Part shown: positions 1 through 6,466 of the stretch, piece by piece
Numbering within the stretch: the first letter of the stretch is position 1
How the letters are laid out: each line of letters starts with the position of its first letter
Origin: Xanthobacteraceae bacterium
GTDB taxonomy: Bacteria; Pseudomonadota; Alphaproteobacteria; Rhizobiales; Xanthobacteraceae
NCBI GenBank assembly: GCA_030040825.1
Contig: JASHSY010000217.1
Location: forward strand, 1 to 12,003
Direction: 5' to 3'
Length of the DNA: 12,003 nt
Position numbers and translations under genes: made by a program
The notes under the pieces: model-generated
What the model was told of the DNA's origin: nothing
Seen by the model: only the letters and a program-made list of their open reading frames with translations
Database searches by the model: none

Positions 1-611
1 TCGTCGCGATCGGGCATCAGAAACACCTTGGCCGCGCGCGCGGGATCGAGCGTCGCCGGCGCGTCCTCGCCCTGCCAATCGAGCAGCGAGCGGCCGGTGG
101 CCAGCACCACTTCAAGGGCGCGGGCGATGCGCGCGCGATCGCCCGGCATCAATCGCGCGGCGGCAGCCGGATCGCGGTGCTTAAGCTCGACATGCAGAGC
201 GTTGACGCCGTCGCTCGCAAGCCGCGCCCGCACCATCTCGCGGACTTCGGGAGCGATTGGCGGCACCGCGGCAAGACCGCGCGTGAGCGCATTGAAGTAA
301 AGCCCGGTGCCGCCGACAACGATCACGGCGCGGCCGTACTGCTCGGCGGAGACCAGCGTCGCCGCCGCTTCGGAGCGCCAGCGGCCGACCGAATAATTCT
401 CTGCCGCGTCGATGTGCCCAAACAGCCGGTGCGGCGCACGCTGCTCGTCCTCCGCGGTCGGGCGGGCGGTGATGATGCGGAGATCGCGGTAAACCTGCAT
501 GGAATCGGCGTTGAGAACGATACCGCCGAGCTTGCGCGCGAGCGTCAGGGCAAGCGCCGATTTGCCGCTCGCCGTCGGCCCGGCAATGAGAATGATCGAA
601 CTTTTGCCCAC
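1..611 (-). CDS. miaA: tRNA dimethylallyltransferase MiaA (C-terminal part off the window)
   Basis: MiaA transfers a dimethylallyl group to N6 of adenosine 37 in tRNAs that read codons beginning with U; it is cytosolic. The minus-strand frame from 611 to the left edge is open for 203 codons. It begins MGKSSIILIAGPTASGKSAL, with the P-loop GPTASGKS at about residues 11-18. Next come the family motif ADSMQVYRDLRIITARPT (about 41-58, substrate/tRNA recognition) and VVGGTGLYFNALTRG (about 113-127). The family is usually about 300 residues, so roughly the last 100 lie outside the window. I chose GTG at 611-609 because the P-loop strand follows at once. The frame stays open upstream without an ATG and no Shine-Dalgarno is visible, so the start is not certain. 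It is divergent from serB across 68 bases. No frameshift was found on codon-by-codon reading. Identification is secure. Confidence 0.95.
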   Translation of the reverse strand, partial: MGKSSIILIAGPTASGKSALALTLARKLGGIVLNADSMQVYRDLRIITARPTAEDEQRAPHRLFGHIDAAENYSVGRWRSEAAATLVSAEQYGRAVIVVGGTGLYFNALTRGLAAVPPIAPEVREMVRARLASDGVNALHVELKHRDPAAAARLMPGDRARIARALEVVLATGRSLLDWQGEDAPATLDPARAAKVFLMPDRD

Positions 612-679
612 GGGCTTGACGTTACCCGGTTTTGCACGAATGAAAATCCCACAAATATCGGGCTCACGGTCTCGTCGGC

Positions 680-1609
680 ATGTTCTACGTCGCAACTCTG
701 ATAGCACCTCCCGACCGGCCTGCCGTTACCGACACGCTGGCGCGCAACGTAGCGCGATATCTGCCGCACGGTCGTCCGGTTGATTGGCTCGCGCCCGGCA
801 TCGCCACCGATATCGCCTTTCTGGTCGACGACGCCGACAGCGATGCCCCGACGCAGCAAAATCTGTTGAAAGATTTGAGCGCCGACATTCGCGACATCAT
901 CGGCGGAGAACCGGTCGATGTCGTTATCCAGCCACCCGACGGCCGACGCAAAAAACTTTTAATCGCCGACATGGACTCCACCATGATCGGCCAGGAATGC
1001 ATCGACGAACTTGCCGACTATGCGGGTTTAAAGAGCCGCGTGGCTGCAATTACGGAGCGCGCGATGCGCGGTGAAATCGCATTCGAACCGGCGCTACGCG
1101 AACGTGTAGCTTTACTCAAAGGACTTCCAATATCCGTCATCGACACGGTGATTGCCGAACGCATTCGCCTAACGCCGGGCGGACGGACGTTGGTTGCAAC
1201 CATGCGCGCGCACGGAGCTTACACTTGTCTCGTGTCCGGAGGTTTTACCGCCTTCACTTCGAAACTCGCCGCCATGATCGGATTTGACGAGCAACGGGCC
1301 AACACACTTCTGATAGAGCCTGACGGTAAACTCACCGGCGCCGTAGCCGAGCCGATCGTCGGCCGTGAGGCGAAACTCGATGCACTCCTCGACCTGAGCA
1401 AACGTCTCGGGTTGGAGCGTAATGACACGTTGGCCGTTGGCGACGGCGCCAATGATATTTCGATGATCAAAGCCGCGGGATTGGGCGCCGCGTTCCACGG
1501 TAAGCCTGCCATCAAGCAAGCGGCCGTGACGGCTTGCATCGACCATGGCGACTTAACCGCACTTCTGTACGCGCAAGGCTATCGTCGCGAAGAATTCGTT
1601 GAGCCGTGA
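680..1609 (+). CDS. serB: Phosphoserine phosphatase SerB
   Basis: SerB catalyses the last step of serine synthesis, O-phospho-L-serine to L-serine plus phosphate, in the cytosol. The 309-residue protein has an N-terminal ACT-like regulatory half (about 1-85) and a HAD-superfamily phosphatase half. HAD motif I is DMDST, with nucleophile Asp97 and acid/base Asp99. Glu106, a few residues on, matches the substrate-binding Glu of the family. Motif II is SGG (186-188), motif III is Lys232, and the Mg-binding motif is GDGAND (254-259). The ATG at 680 gives the usual length of about 300 residues; no clear ribosome-binding site precedes it. A TTGACG at 616-621 is a possible -35 box, but no convincing -10 follows at normal spacing. 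serB is divergent from miaA and 33 bases ahead of the next plus-strand gene, with which it may be co-transcribed. All key residues are present. Confidence 0.96.
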   Translation: MFYVATLIAPPDRPAVTDTLARNVARYLPHGRPVDWLAPGIATDIAFLVDDADSDAPTQQNLLKDLSADIRDIIGGEPVDVVIQPPDGRRKKLLIADMDSTMIGQECIDELADYAGLKSRVAAITERAMRGEIAFEPALRERVALLKGLPISVIDTVIAERIRLTPGGRTLVATMRAHGAYTCLVSGGFTAFTSKLAAMIGFDEQRANTLLIEPDGKLTGAVAEPIVGREAKLDALLDLSKRLGLERNDTLAVGDGANDISMIKAAGLGAAFHGKPAIKQAAVTACIDHGDLTALLYAQGYRREEFVEP

Positions 1610-1642
1610 TCCTTAATGTCTGAGAGCGGGGCTTGTGTGTGA

Positions 1643-2125
1643 ATGAAGCTGATTTCCGGCGGACAGTCTGGGGTCGATCGCGCCGCATTGGATGTAGCTC
1701 TCGATCTCGGCATTGACTATGGCGGCTGGTGCCCGAAGGACGGGTGGGCGGAGGATTATCCCGAATCGCCCGGATTGCTGGACAAATACGCCAACCTGAA
1801 AGCGACCCCGCTTGCCGACCCGGCGCAGCGCACCGAATGGAACGTGCGCGACGCCGATGCGTGCATGATCGTCATCGACGCCGGCGGCCTCGACGTTTCC
1901 GGCGGAACGGCGCTGGCGCAAGAGCTTGCGCACCGCTATCGAAAGCCGCTGTTCGTGGTCGACCTCGCCAAACCCGATATGCTCAAACATGCCGGTCTTT
2001 GGCTGCGGGTGCAGCGTGCCAAGCATGGCGACAATCTAAAGCTCGCGATCGGCGGTCCGCGCGAGAGTGAGGCGCCGGGCATCTACGCGCACACCGCTTC
2101 ATTCATTGCCGCGCTGCTGGACTAG
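1643..2125 (+). CDS. Putative molybdenum cofactor carrier-like protein (circularly permuted YpsA/SLOG family)
   Basis: A 160-residue soluble protein. The N terminus carries SGGQSGVDRAALD (residues 5-17), a glycine-rich nucleotide-binding loop typical of the SLOG/YpsA-like Rossmann fold and of proteins annotated 'putative molybdenum carrier'. A second glycine motif, SGGT (86-89), follows DACMIVIDAGGLDV, the expected order for the circularly permuted version. GWCPKDGWAED (28-38) also fits the family. Known members include an algal Moco carrier, but most bacterial members are uncharacterised, and no molybdenum gene is nearby, so a role in Moco binding is not supported by context; nucleotide or nucleotide-sugar binding is equally possible. 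ATG 1643 is chosen because the beta-strand MKLISGGQ begins there; no good ribosome-binding site is seen. The spacing of 33 bases from serB allows co-transcription. Confidence 0.8.
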   Translation: MKLISGGQSGVDRAALDVALDLGIDYGGWCPKDGWAEDYPESPGLLDKYANLKATPLADPAQRTEWNVRDADACMIVIDAGGLDVSGGTALAQELAHRYRKPLFVVDLAKPDMLKHAGLWLRVQRAKHGDNLKLAIGGPRESEAPGIYAHTASFIAALLD

Positions 2126-2129
2126 CTCA

Positions 2130-2159
2130 ACCGCTCGAACCGTCTGGCAGCGCAGCGGT
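2130..2159 (+). terminator. Possible hairpin after the molybdenum-carrier-like gene
   Basis: ACCGCT (2130-2135) and AGCGGT (2154-2159) are exact inverted repeats around an 18-base loop, starting 5 bases after the stop codon. No T-tract follows, so intrinsic termination is doubtful. It may be a 3'-end stabilising stem or chance. Confidence 0.25.
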
Positions 2160-2295
2160 CACGACACTGGCGATGGGCGGGCCGACTTGCCTTTTAGCCT
2201 TCGTCGTCGGTCGCGCCATCGACAGTCCGGCGGCGCACCATGACAGGCGCTTTTGCATGCTGGGCTTGGTGCCCGTGAGCCTCGGCTTGATTGCT

Positions 2296-2309
2296 GCAAG
2301 CGCGCTTGC
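2296..2309. repeat. 14-base perfect palindrome in the convergent spacer
   Basis: GCAAGCGCGCTTGC is self-complementary over all 14 bases. It sits in the 222-base gene-free stretch (2126-2347) between two convergent genes, 38 bases beyond the chemoreceptor stop codon. No T-run flanks it on either side. It could be a bidirectional transcription-end stem, a protein-binding site or chance. The rest of the spacer has no believable gene: the short open frames there show no family pattern. Confidence 0.4.
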
Positions 2310-2347
2310 GATGGCGCGCGATCGGTCTTGCCGGATCGGCTTGACAG

Positions 2348-4042
2348 CTATCGCGCGCGGACGCGGCCGACAAAATCGCTCGCATCGCGGCTAAGCGCGG
2401 CAGCCTGGCGGTTCAGTTCGGCCGCCGCGACCAACACATGATCCGCGCCTTCTCCGGAGCGCTGCACCATACCGCTCACGCCGGCGATACTGTCAGCGAC
2501 CTGCGCCGTCCGCATCGCCGCACCTTCAACCGACTTGGCGATCCTGCTGGTGACGAAGTTCTGCTGATGAACCGCATCGGAAATCGCGCCGGAAATGGCG
2601 CTGACCTGATGCATGGATTTGACCATCGCCTGGTTGGCGTTTTGCACCACTTCGATCACCTGCCCGACGGTACCGGTCTTGTCCCTGATTTCGGCGAGCG
2701 CTTTCGTGGTCTGTGCGGCAAGCGCCTTCACCTCCTGGGCGACGACGGCAAAGCCGCGGCCCGCTTCGCCGGCTCGCGCCGCTTCGATGGTCGCGTTGAG
2801 CGCGAGCAGATTGGTCTGGCTGGCAATGGCCGTGATCAAGGCGGCCACCTGATCGATATCCTTGAAGGTCGTCACCAGGGCCGAGGTGTTGGCGACGGCG
2901 AGATCAGTGCGTCGGGTCGCCTCTTCGACGATCACCGACGCGCTGGTCACTTGCGCGCGGATATCGGCGATCGAGGCCGAAAGCTGTTCGACGCCCGCCG
3001 CGACGTTTGCGGCATCGTCGGTGGTTTCATGGGCCGCCGACGATGCATTAGTAGCGTGCCGATGCGATTCTTCGAGAACCGCCGTCATGCCGCGCGCAAA
3101 CGCTTCAAGCTCTGTGGCCGAGTGACCGACCGAAGCGGCAATGTCGAGAATATCCCGCTCGAAGGCGGTGGCGACGGCTTCCATCGCCGCCGACTTTTCC
3201 GCCTGAGCCCGCTCATGTTCAGCCGCGCGAATACGCTCCGCTTCGCGCAACGCGAGAGCGTTGTCGCGGAACACGTCGACCGCGCGCGCCATGGCGCCGA
3301 TCTCGTCGGCGCGCCGGGCGCCGTCGATACTAATGTCGAGGTCGCCGCCGGCCATTCGCGTCATGGTGGAGGCCATGCGCCGTAGCGGCCGGCTGACAAA
3401 CAAGTGCGCGAGCAGGAATGCTCCGATAAGCGCCGCCGCCGTTCCGACACTCAACACCGCTACTGTCGTCCAATACATAAACGCGCTGCGCGCGGCGACT
3501 TCTCCCTCGGTAACGCGGGTCTTTGCGCCAAGAATGTTGATCAGGCGGTCCATTTGAAACGTCACGTCGTCGCGGGCCGGATCGAATTTCAGATCAACAA
3601 TCTGTTTCGCCGCATCGGTCTTACCAGCTCTGAGCGCGTTCTTGAGATCGACGGCAATTGCATGCGCGCGATCGAGTTTTTCGAAGATTCGCTGCGCGTC
3701 TTCCGTTGCCGCCGGATCATAAGCCAACACGTTGTTCAGCGCGCGGGTGGCGGAGGCGTACTCCCCCTCGATCGCCTCGGCAGCTTCACGCGTCTGGTCC
3801 TGATCGGAGGCCGAATAGATTTTGTAAGTTGCGACTCCGAACGACTCGATGGCCGCTTTGGCCTCCGCGAGTGCAAGCCGGGCCGGCGCGTAATGCCGCG
3901 TCACAACGGCGTTGAGACGATCGATTTCATCCAGGCGTTGCAGGCAGAACCAGTTGGCCGCAATCGACAATACGCCCAAGGTCGCGATAAGCAGGACGGC
4001 CTTTATGGCGATCGGCAAATGAAGCGGAACGGCCTTTGACAT
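2348..4042 (-). CDS. Methyl-accepting chemotaxis protein (4-helix-bundle sensor, HAMP, MA signalling domain)
   Basis: An inner-membrane chemoreceptor that would sense a ligand outside the cytoplasmic membrane and control CheA through CheW. Numbered from ATG 4042 it has 564 residues. TM1 lies at about 11-32. A mostly helical periplasmic region of about 155 residues follows, rich in Ala and charged residues and consistent with a 4HB sensor. TM2 is at about 189-215, HAMP at about 214-266 with the DEIGAMARAVDVFRDN pattern, and the coiled-coil MA domain at about 296-561. The conserved hairpin tip, EAARAGEAGRGFAVVAQEVK, is at about 420-439. There is no C-terminal CheR/CheB tether pentapeptide; the protein ends RVRAR. 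The ligand cannot be told. A TTG at 4084 in the same frame would add 14 residues and has a GGGA 4 bases before it; I prefer the ATG because TM1 then starts at a usual distance. No che genes adjoin, so it is an orphan receptor here. Confidence 0.92.
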   Translation of the reverse strand: MSKAVPLHLPIAIKAVLLIATLGVLSIAANWFCLQRLDEIDRLNAVVTRHYAPARLALAEAKAAIESFGVATYKIYSASDQDQTREAAEAIEGEYASATRALNNVLAYDPAATEDAQRIFEKLDRAHAIAVDLKNALRAGKTDAAKQIVDLKFDPARDDVTFQMDRLINILGAKTRVTEGEVAARSAFMYWTTVAVLSVGTAAALIGAFLLAHLFVSRPLRRMASTMTRMAGGDLDISIDGARRADEIGAMARAVDVFRDNALALREAERIRAAEHERAQAEKSAAMEAVATAFERDILDIAASVGHSATELEAFARGMTAVLEESHRHATNASSAAHETTDDAANVAAGVEQLSASIADIRAQVTSASVIVEEATRRTDLAVANTSALVTTFKDIDQVAALITAIASQTNLLALNATIEAARAGEAGRGFAVVAQEVKALAAQTTKALAEIRDKTGTVGQVIEVVQNANQAMVKSMHQVSAISGAISDAVHQQNFVTSRIAKSVEGAAMRTAQVADSIAGVSGMVQRSGEGADHVLVAAAELNRQAAALSRDASDFVGRVRAR

Positions 4043-4130
4043 GCGGGCCACGGCGGGTTTCGGGAGCGAATTTGTACGAAGCAATTGTTCCCATCCACTT
4101 AACGGTGAGGCGACCGTGCTGTAAGCTCAC

Positions 4131-4148
4131 TGTCACAAATTTTCGACA
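4131..4148. promoter_or_regulatory. Imperfect 18-base palindrome between the chemoreceptor and thyA
   Basis: TGTCACAAATTTTCGACA has matching outer arms (TGTC/GACA) and a symmetric centre (AAATTT); 14 of 18 positions are self-complementary. It lies 32 bases before the thyA start, in the divergent spacer, where an operator would be expected. I saw no clear -35/-10 pair for either gene, so the function is a guess. Confidence 0.3.
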
Positions 4149-4180
4149 CAGGTGAGTCGGCCGGGCTCGCACAGATATCG

Positions 4181-4975
4181 ATGCGCCAATATCTCGATTT
4201 GATGGAACGCGTGCTCTCGGAGGGCACGGAGAAACGTGACCGCACCGGCGTCGGCACCCGCTCGATCTTCGGCCACCAGATGCGTTTCGATCTCACCGGC
4301 GGTTTTCCGCTTGTCACCACCAAAAAGCTGCACCTCAAATCCATCATCTACGAATTGCTGTGGTTTCTGCAGGGCGACACCAACGTCAAATACCTGCGCG
4401 ACCATGGCGTCACGATTTGGGACGATTGGGCTGACGAGAATGGCGATCTCGGCCCGATCTATGGCCGGCAATGGCGTTCATGGCCGACGCCCAATGGCGG
4501 CAGCATCGACCAGATGGCGAACGTCCTCGCCGAAATTCGTCGCAATCCGGGCTCGCGCCGGCTTATCGTCACCGCGTGGAACCCGGCGGAGAACGACAAG
4601 ATGGCGCTGTCGCCGTGCCATTGCCTGTTCCAGTTCAACGTCGCCGACGGCGCATTGTCGTGCCAGCTCTATCAACGCTCTGCCGACGTCTTTCTCGGCG
4701 TGCCGTTCAACATCGCTTCCTATGCCCTGCTGACGATGATGGTCGCCCAAGTAACCGGATTGAAGCCGGGCGTATTCGTGCACAGCTTCGGCGACGCGCA
4801 CCTTTACCTCAATCATCTGGACCAGGCGCGGCTCCAGCTCACCCGCAGCCCGCGTCCGCTGCCGACGATGCGGCTTAATCCGGCGGTCAAGGATCTGTTC
4901 GCGTTCCGCTACGAGGATTTCACCCTCGAAGGCTACGAGCCGCACCCGCACATCAAGGCCGCCGTGGCGGTGTAA
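4181..4975 (+). CDS. thyA: Thymidylate synthase ThyA
   Basis: ThyA methylates dUMP to dTMP with 5,10-methylenetetrahydrofolate as both carbon donor and reductant, releasing dihydrofolate. The 264 residues equal the length of the E. coli enzyme, and key positions coincide: phosphate-binding Arg21 and Arg126/127, catalytic Cys146 in SPCHC, Asp169 in SADVFLGVPFN, and Asn177. Folate-site residues such as Glu58 and Trp80 are also in place. The C terminus HIKAAVAV matches the family, in which the last residues close over the active site. ATG 4181 is fixed by length and by the RQYLDLMERVL opening; the ribosome-binding site is weak. The TAA stop shares its last A with the next ATG (TAATG), so the downstream HEPN gene is probably translationally coupled. 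Dihydrofolate made here is the substrate of FolA, encoded two genes downstream. Confidence 0.98.
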   Translation: MRQYLDLMERVLSEGTEKRDRTGVGTRSIFGHQMRFDLTGGFPLVTTKKLHLKSIIYELLWFLQGDTNVKYLRDHGVTIWDDWADENGDLGPIYGRQWRSWPTPNGGSIDQMANVLAEIRRNPGSRRLIVTAWNPAENDKMALSPCHCLFQFNVADGALSCQLYQRSADVFLGVPFNIASYALLTMMVAQVTGLKPGVFVHSFGDAHLYLNHLDQARLQLTRSPRPLPTMRLNPAVKDLFAFRYEDFTLEGYEPHPHIKAAVAV

Positions 4976-5400
4976 TGCCTAACGAAAGAGCTACCTTCCA
5001 ACAATTGGCTCAGCTTCGACTGTCCGAGGCAAAAGCGCTGCTCGTAAGTGGCCAACCTTCGGGGGCGTATTATTTAGCTGGATATTGCGTAGAATGCGCG
5101 CTCAAAGCGATCATTGCTAAGCAATTTCGTGGCGATGAGATACCGGACAAGAACCTTGTAAATAAAATTTACACCCACGATCTATCGGACTTGCTTCGTC
5201 TCGCGGGCTTGGAATCCGAACTAGACGCGGTACGACGTGCCGACTCGGAACTCGATCGGCGATGGTCAATTATCAAAAATTGGACAGAACAAGCTCGGTA
5301 CGGCGTTTGGACGAAACAACAAGCAACTGCTATTATCGATGCGGTTGAAGGCGATGGACGAAATGGAGGCTTTTTTCAATGGCTGAGCGCTCGCTGGTAG
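4975..5400 (+). CDS. HEPN-domain protein embedded between thyA and folA
   Basis: A 141-residue, helix-rich soluble protein. Residues about 10-50 contain AQLRLSEAKALL then SGAYYLAGYCVECALKAII, the typical first two helices of HEPN proteins; THDLSDLLRLAGLE (67-80) and RRWSIIKNWTEQARYG (95-110) fit the rest of the fold. Many HEPN proteins are RNase toxins using R-x4-6-H. Here the only His is His68 and no Arg lies 4-6 residues before it, so the classical nuclease motif is absent; a non-catalytic, partner-binding or nucleotide-sensing role is as likely. The gene starts on the thyA stop (TAATG) without a strong ribosome-binding site and overlaps the next gene by 22 bases. G+C is clearly lower than its neighbours (52% and 47% in rows 5041-5100 and 5281-5340, versus 67% in thyA row 4801-4860), with TTA, ATA and AAT codons, which suggests acquisition. 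Family call is good; function unknown. Confidence 0.8.
   Translation: MPNERATFQQLAQLRLSEAKALLVSGQPSGAYYLAGYCVECALKAIIAKQFRGDEIPDKNLVNKIYTHDLSDLLRLAGLESELDAVRRADSELDRRWSIIKNWTEQARYGVWTKQQATAIIDAVEGDGRNGGFFQWLSARW
5365..5369 (+). promoter_or_regulatory. Ribosome-binding site inside the HEPN gene
   Basis: GGAGG followed by 9 bases to ATG 5379. It is the strongest Shine-Dalgarno in the thyA-folA block, lies inside the HEPN coding sequence, and fixes the start of the partner gene. It implies independent, possibly higher, translation of the partner. Confidence 0.7.
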
Positions 5401-5786
5401 AACAAAAGCTAGCGCTTTCTCGCGAATTGATCGGCCAGTTAAAGGCCGATGAGGCCCCGTTGCTTGCCGCGTATTGGGAGTTGCCCGCCGAGAAGGACCG
5501 ATGGATATTTTATTTGGTTCCTAGATCGCCTGAGGCTGAGAACAAGTTGGTCAAAGCCACTTCAAAGGTTATGATCACTTCACCTTATCGTTCAGTATTC
5601 TCTTTGTCGGACGTATATGTCGACGCGCATCAGATTGCCCGAGCCCGAGCCATAGCTTCTTATCTTCGTAGTTCGGAGGATTTGGGAAGACAATTCGACA
5701 CTACTTTCACTAGAGGCGAGTATTTCGAGAGTGTGATTGTGCTCTACGTTGATCCGGAATTACAAAAAGCCCATCACGCGGCATAG
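5379..5786 (+). CDS. Hypothetical protein paired with the HEPN gene
   Basis: A 135-residue soluble protein that I do not recognise. It has no signal peptide or membrane segment. Residues 1-30 look helical; AYWELPAEKDRWIFYLVPRS (31-50) looks like strands with aromatic residues; VMITSPYRSVFSLSDVYV (64-81) follows, then a helix (83-98), and the C-terminal strand YFESVIVLYV (115-124). No GSxxxG-D motif is present, so it is not an evident MNT nucleotidyltransferase, the common HEPN partner, and no DNA-binding helix-turn-helix stands out. It overlaps the HEPN gene by 22 bases and has its own GGAGG at 9-base spacing. G+C is about 48% in rows 5581-5700, like the HEPN gene and unlike folA. The tight overlap suggests a functional pair, perhaps toxin-antitoxin-like or a complex, but only by position. 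The stop is 10 bases before the likely folA start. Confidence 0.75.
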   Translation: MAERSLVEQKLALSRELIGQLKADEAPLLAAYWELPAEKDRWIFYLVPRSPEAENKLVKATSKVMITSPYRSVFSLSDVYVDAHQIARARAIASYLRSSEDLGRQFDTTFTRGEYFESVIVLYVDPELQKAHHAA

Positions 5787-5796
5787 CAACGACATC

Positions 5797-6306
5797 TTGA
5801 TCAATCCGAAAATCGTGCTCGTCGCCGCTATTGCCGAGAACGGCGTGATCGGCCGCGGCAACGCTCTGCCATGGCGGCTCAAGTCCGAAATGGCGCATTT
5901 TCGCGCGCTGACCATCGGCAAGCCGGTGATCATGGGGCGCAAGACATATCTTTCGATCGGTAAACCGCTCAGCGGCCGCACCATGATCGTTGTCAGTCGC
6001 GATCGGAGATTTGCGGCGCCTGGAATCCTGGTGGCTGGGAGTCTCGACGCGGCGTTGTCCGCGGCGCGTGGCGACGCGTTGCGCCGTGACACAGACATCA
6101 TCGTCGCCGGCGGGGCCGAGATTTACGCGCAGGCGATGCCACTGGCATCGCGGTTGGAGCTTTCGCATGTGCATAAAAGCGTAGACGGCGACGCGCGTTT
6201 TCCCGCGATCGATCCTGTGGTCTGGAACGAGGTCGCCCGCACTGAGCATGCGCCGGGCGCCGGCGACGATGCGGCTTTCGCTACGGTCACGTATGAGCGC
6301 GCTTGA
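5797..6306 (+). CDS. folA: Dihydrofolate reductase
   Basis: Reduces dihydrofolate to tetrahydrofolate with NADPH, restoring the cofactor that ThyA oxidises. From TTG 5797 the protein is 169 residues, normal for the family. IAENGVIGRGNALPW (12-26) is the N-terminal strand plus the flexible Met20-type loop. Trp26 and Glu31 correspond to E. coli Trp22 and the catalytic Asp27. MGRKTY (46-51) and the NADPH-binding VAGGAEIY (103-110) are also present. The same frame is open from ATG 5737, but that would add 20 unconserved residues overlapping the preceding gene by 50 bases; MINPKIVLVAAIAENG from the TTG looks like a natural DHFR start. No Shine-Dalgarno precedes the TTG, so translation may depend on ribosomes finishing the upstream gene 10 bases earlier. 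GTG 5815 is another possible start. Confidence 0.95.
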   Translation: MINPKIVLVAAIAENGVIGRGNALPWRLKSEMAHFRALTIGKPVIMGRKTYLSIGKPLSGRTMIVVSRDRRFAAPGILVAGSLDAALSAARGDALRRDTDIIVAGGAEIYAQAMPLASRLELSHVHKSVDGDARFPAIDPVVWNEVARTEHAPGAGDDAAFATVTYERA

Positions 6307-6395
6307 GCGGGCTCGACTAGCGGACCGGCGGCACTACATAAGGACCAGCGGGAACGTACCGGCGGAGCAGGCGAAAACGCCCTTATAACTGCGCG

Positions 6396-6424
6396 TTGTA
6401 AGGAACGAAGCGCTCCCCTATAAC
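6396..6424 (+). promoter_or_regulatory. Sigma70-type promoter for hflK-hflC
   Basis: TTGTAA (6396-6401, 4 of 6 consensus matches), a 17-base spacer, then TATAAC (6419-6424, 5 of 6 matches). Transcription would begin near 6431, giving a leader of about 36 bases that includes AGGAG at 6456-6460, 6 bases before the hflK ATG. It is the best promoter-like sequence I found and sits in the 160-base spacer after folA, separating the folate block from the hfl block. Confidence 0.55.
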
Positions 6425-6466
6425 CCCGAACCAGCCGCCGGGCGACGGCGGCGCCAGGAGAGTTTG

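Noticed and set aside
545..859. 104-codon minus-strand frame spanning the miaA-serB spacer.
   Set aside because: It overlaps both real genes in other frames and carries no miaA motif; the P-loop frame starts at 611.
2173..2394. 73-codon plus-strand frame in the convergent spacer.
   Set aside because: No ribosome-binding site, overlaps the end of the chemoreceptor, and no recognisable protein pattern.
2438..3385. 315-codon plus-strand open frame opposite the chemoreceptor.
   Set aside because: Composition is His/Arg/Gly-rich with no family pattern; it mirrors a clear MCP coding sequence in a high-G+C genome.
5364..5382. T6 run (5371-5376) just after GGAGG near the end of the HEPN gene, which could allow a -1 frameshift fusing it to the partner.
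   Set aside because: The run is not a full slippery heptamer, GGAGG is too close for -1 stimulation, and GGAGG plus ATG 5379 already explains the partner's translation.
4960..5810. Direct repeats, inverted repeats or transposase remnants marking insertion of the HEPN pair.
   Set aside because: None seen at either junction; any acquisition was seamless or old.
6370..6381. GGCG-AAAA-CGCC hairpin after folA as a terminator.
   Set aside because: Only 4 bp and no T-tract follows (TTATAA instead).
6351..6410. GGAAC boxes upstream of hflK (6351 and 6402 areas) as general-stress EcfG-type -35 elements.
   Set aside because: No CGTT-like -10 lies 16-17 bases downstream of either; the TTGTAA-17-TATAAC pair is a better promoter.
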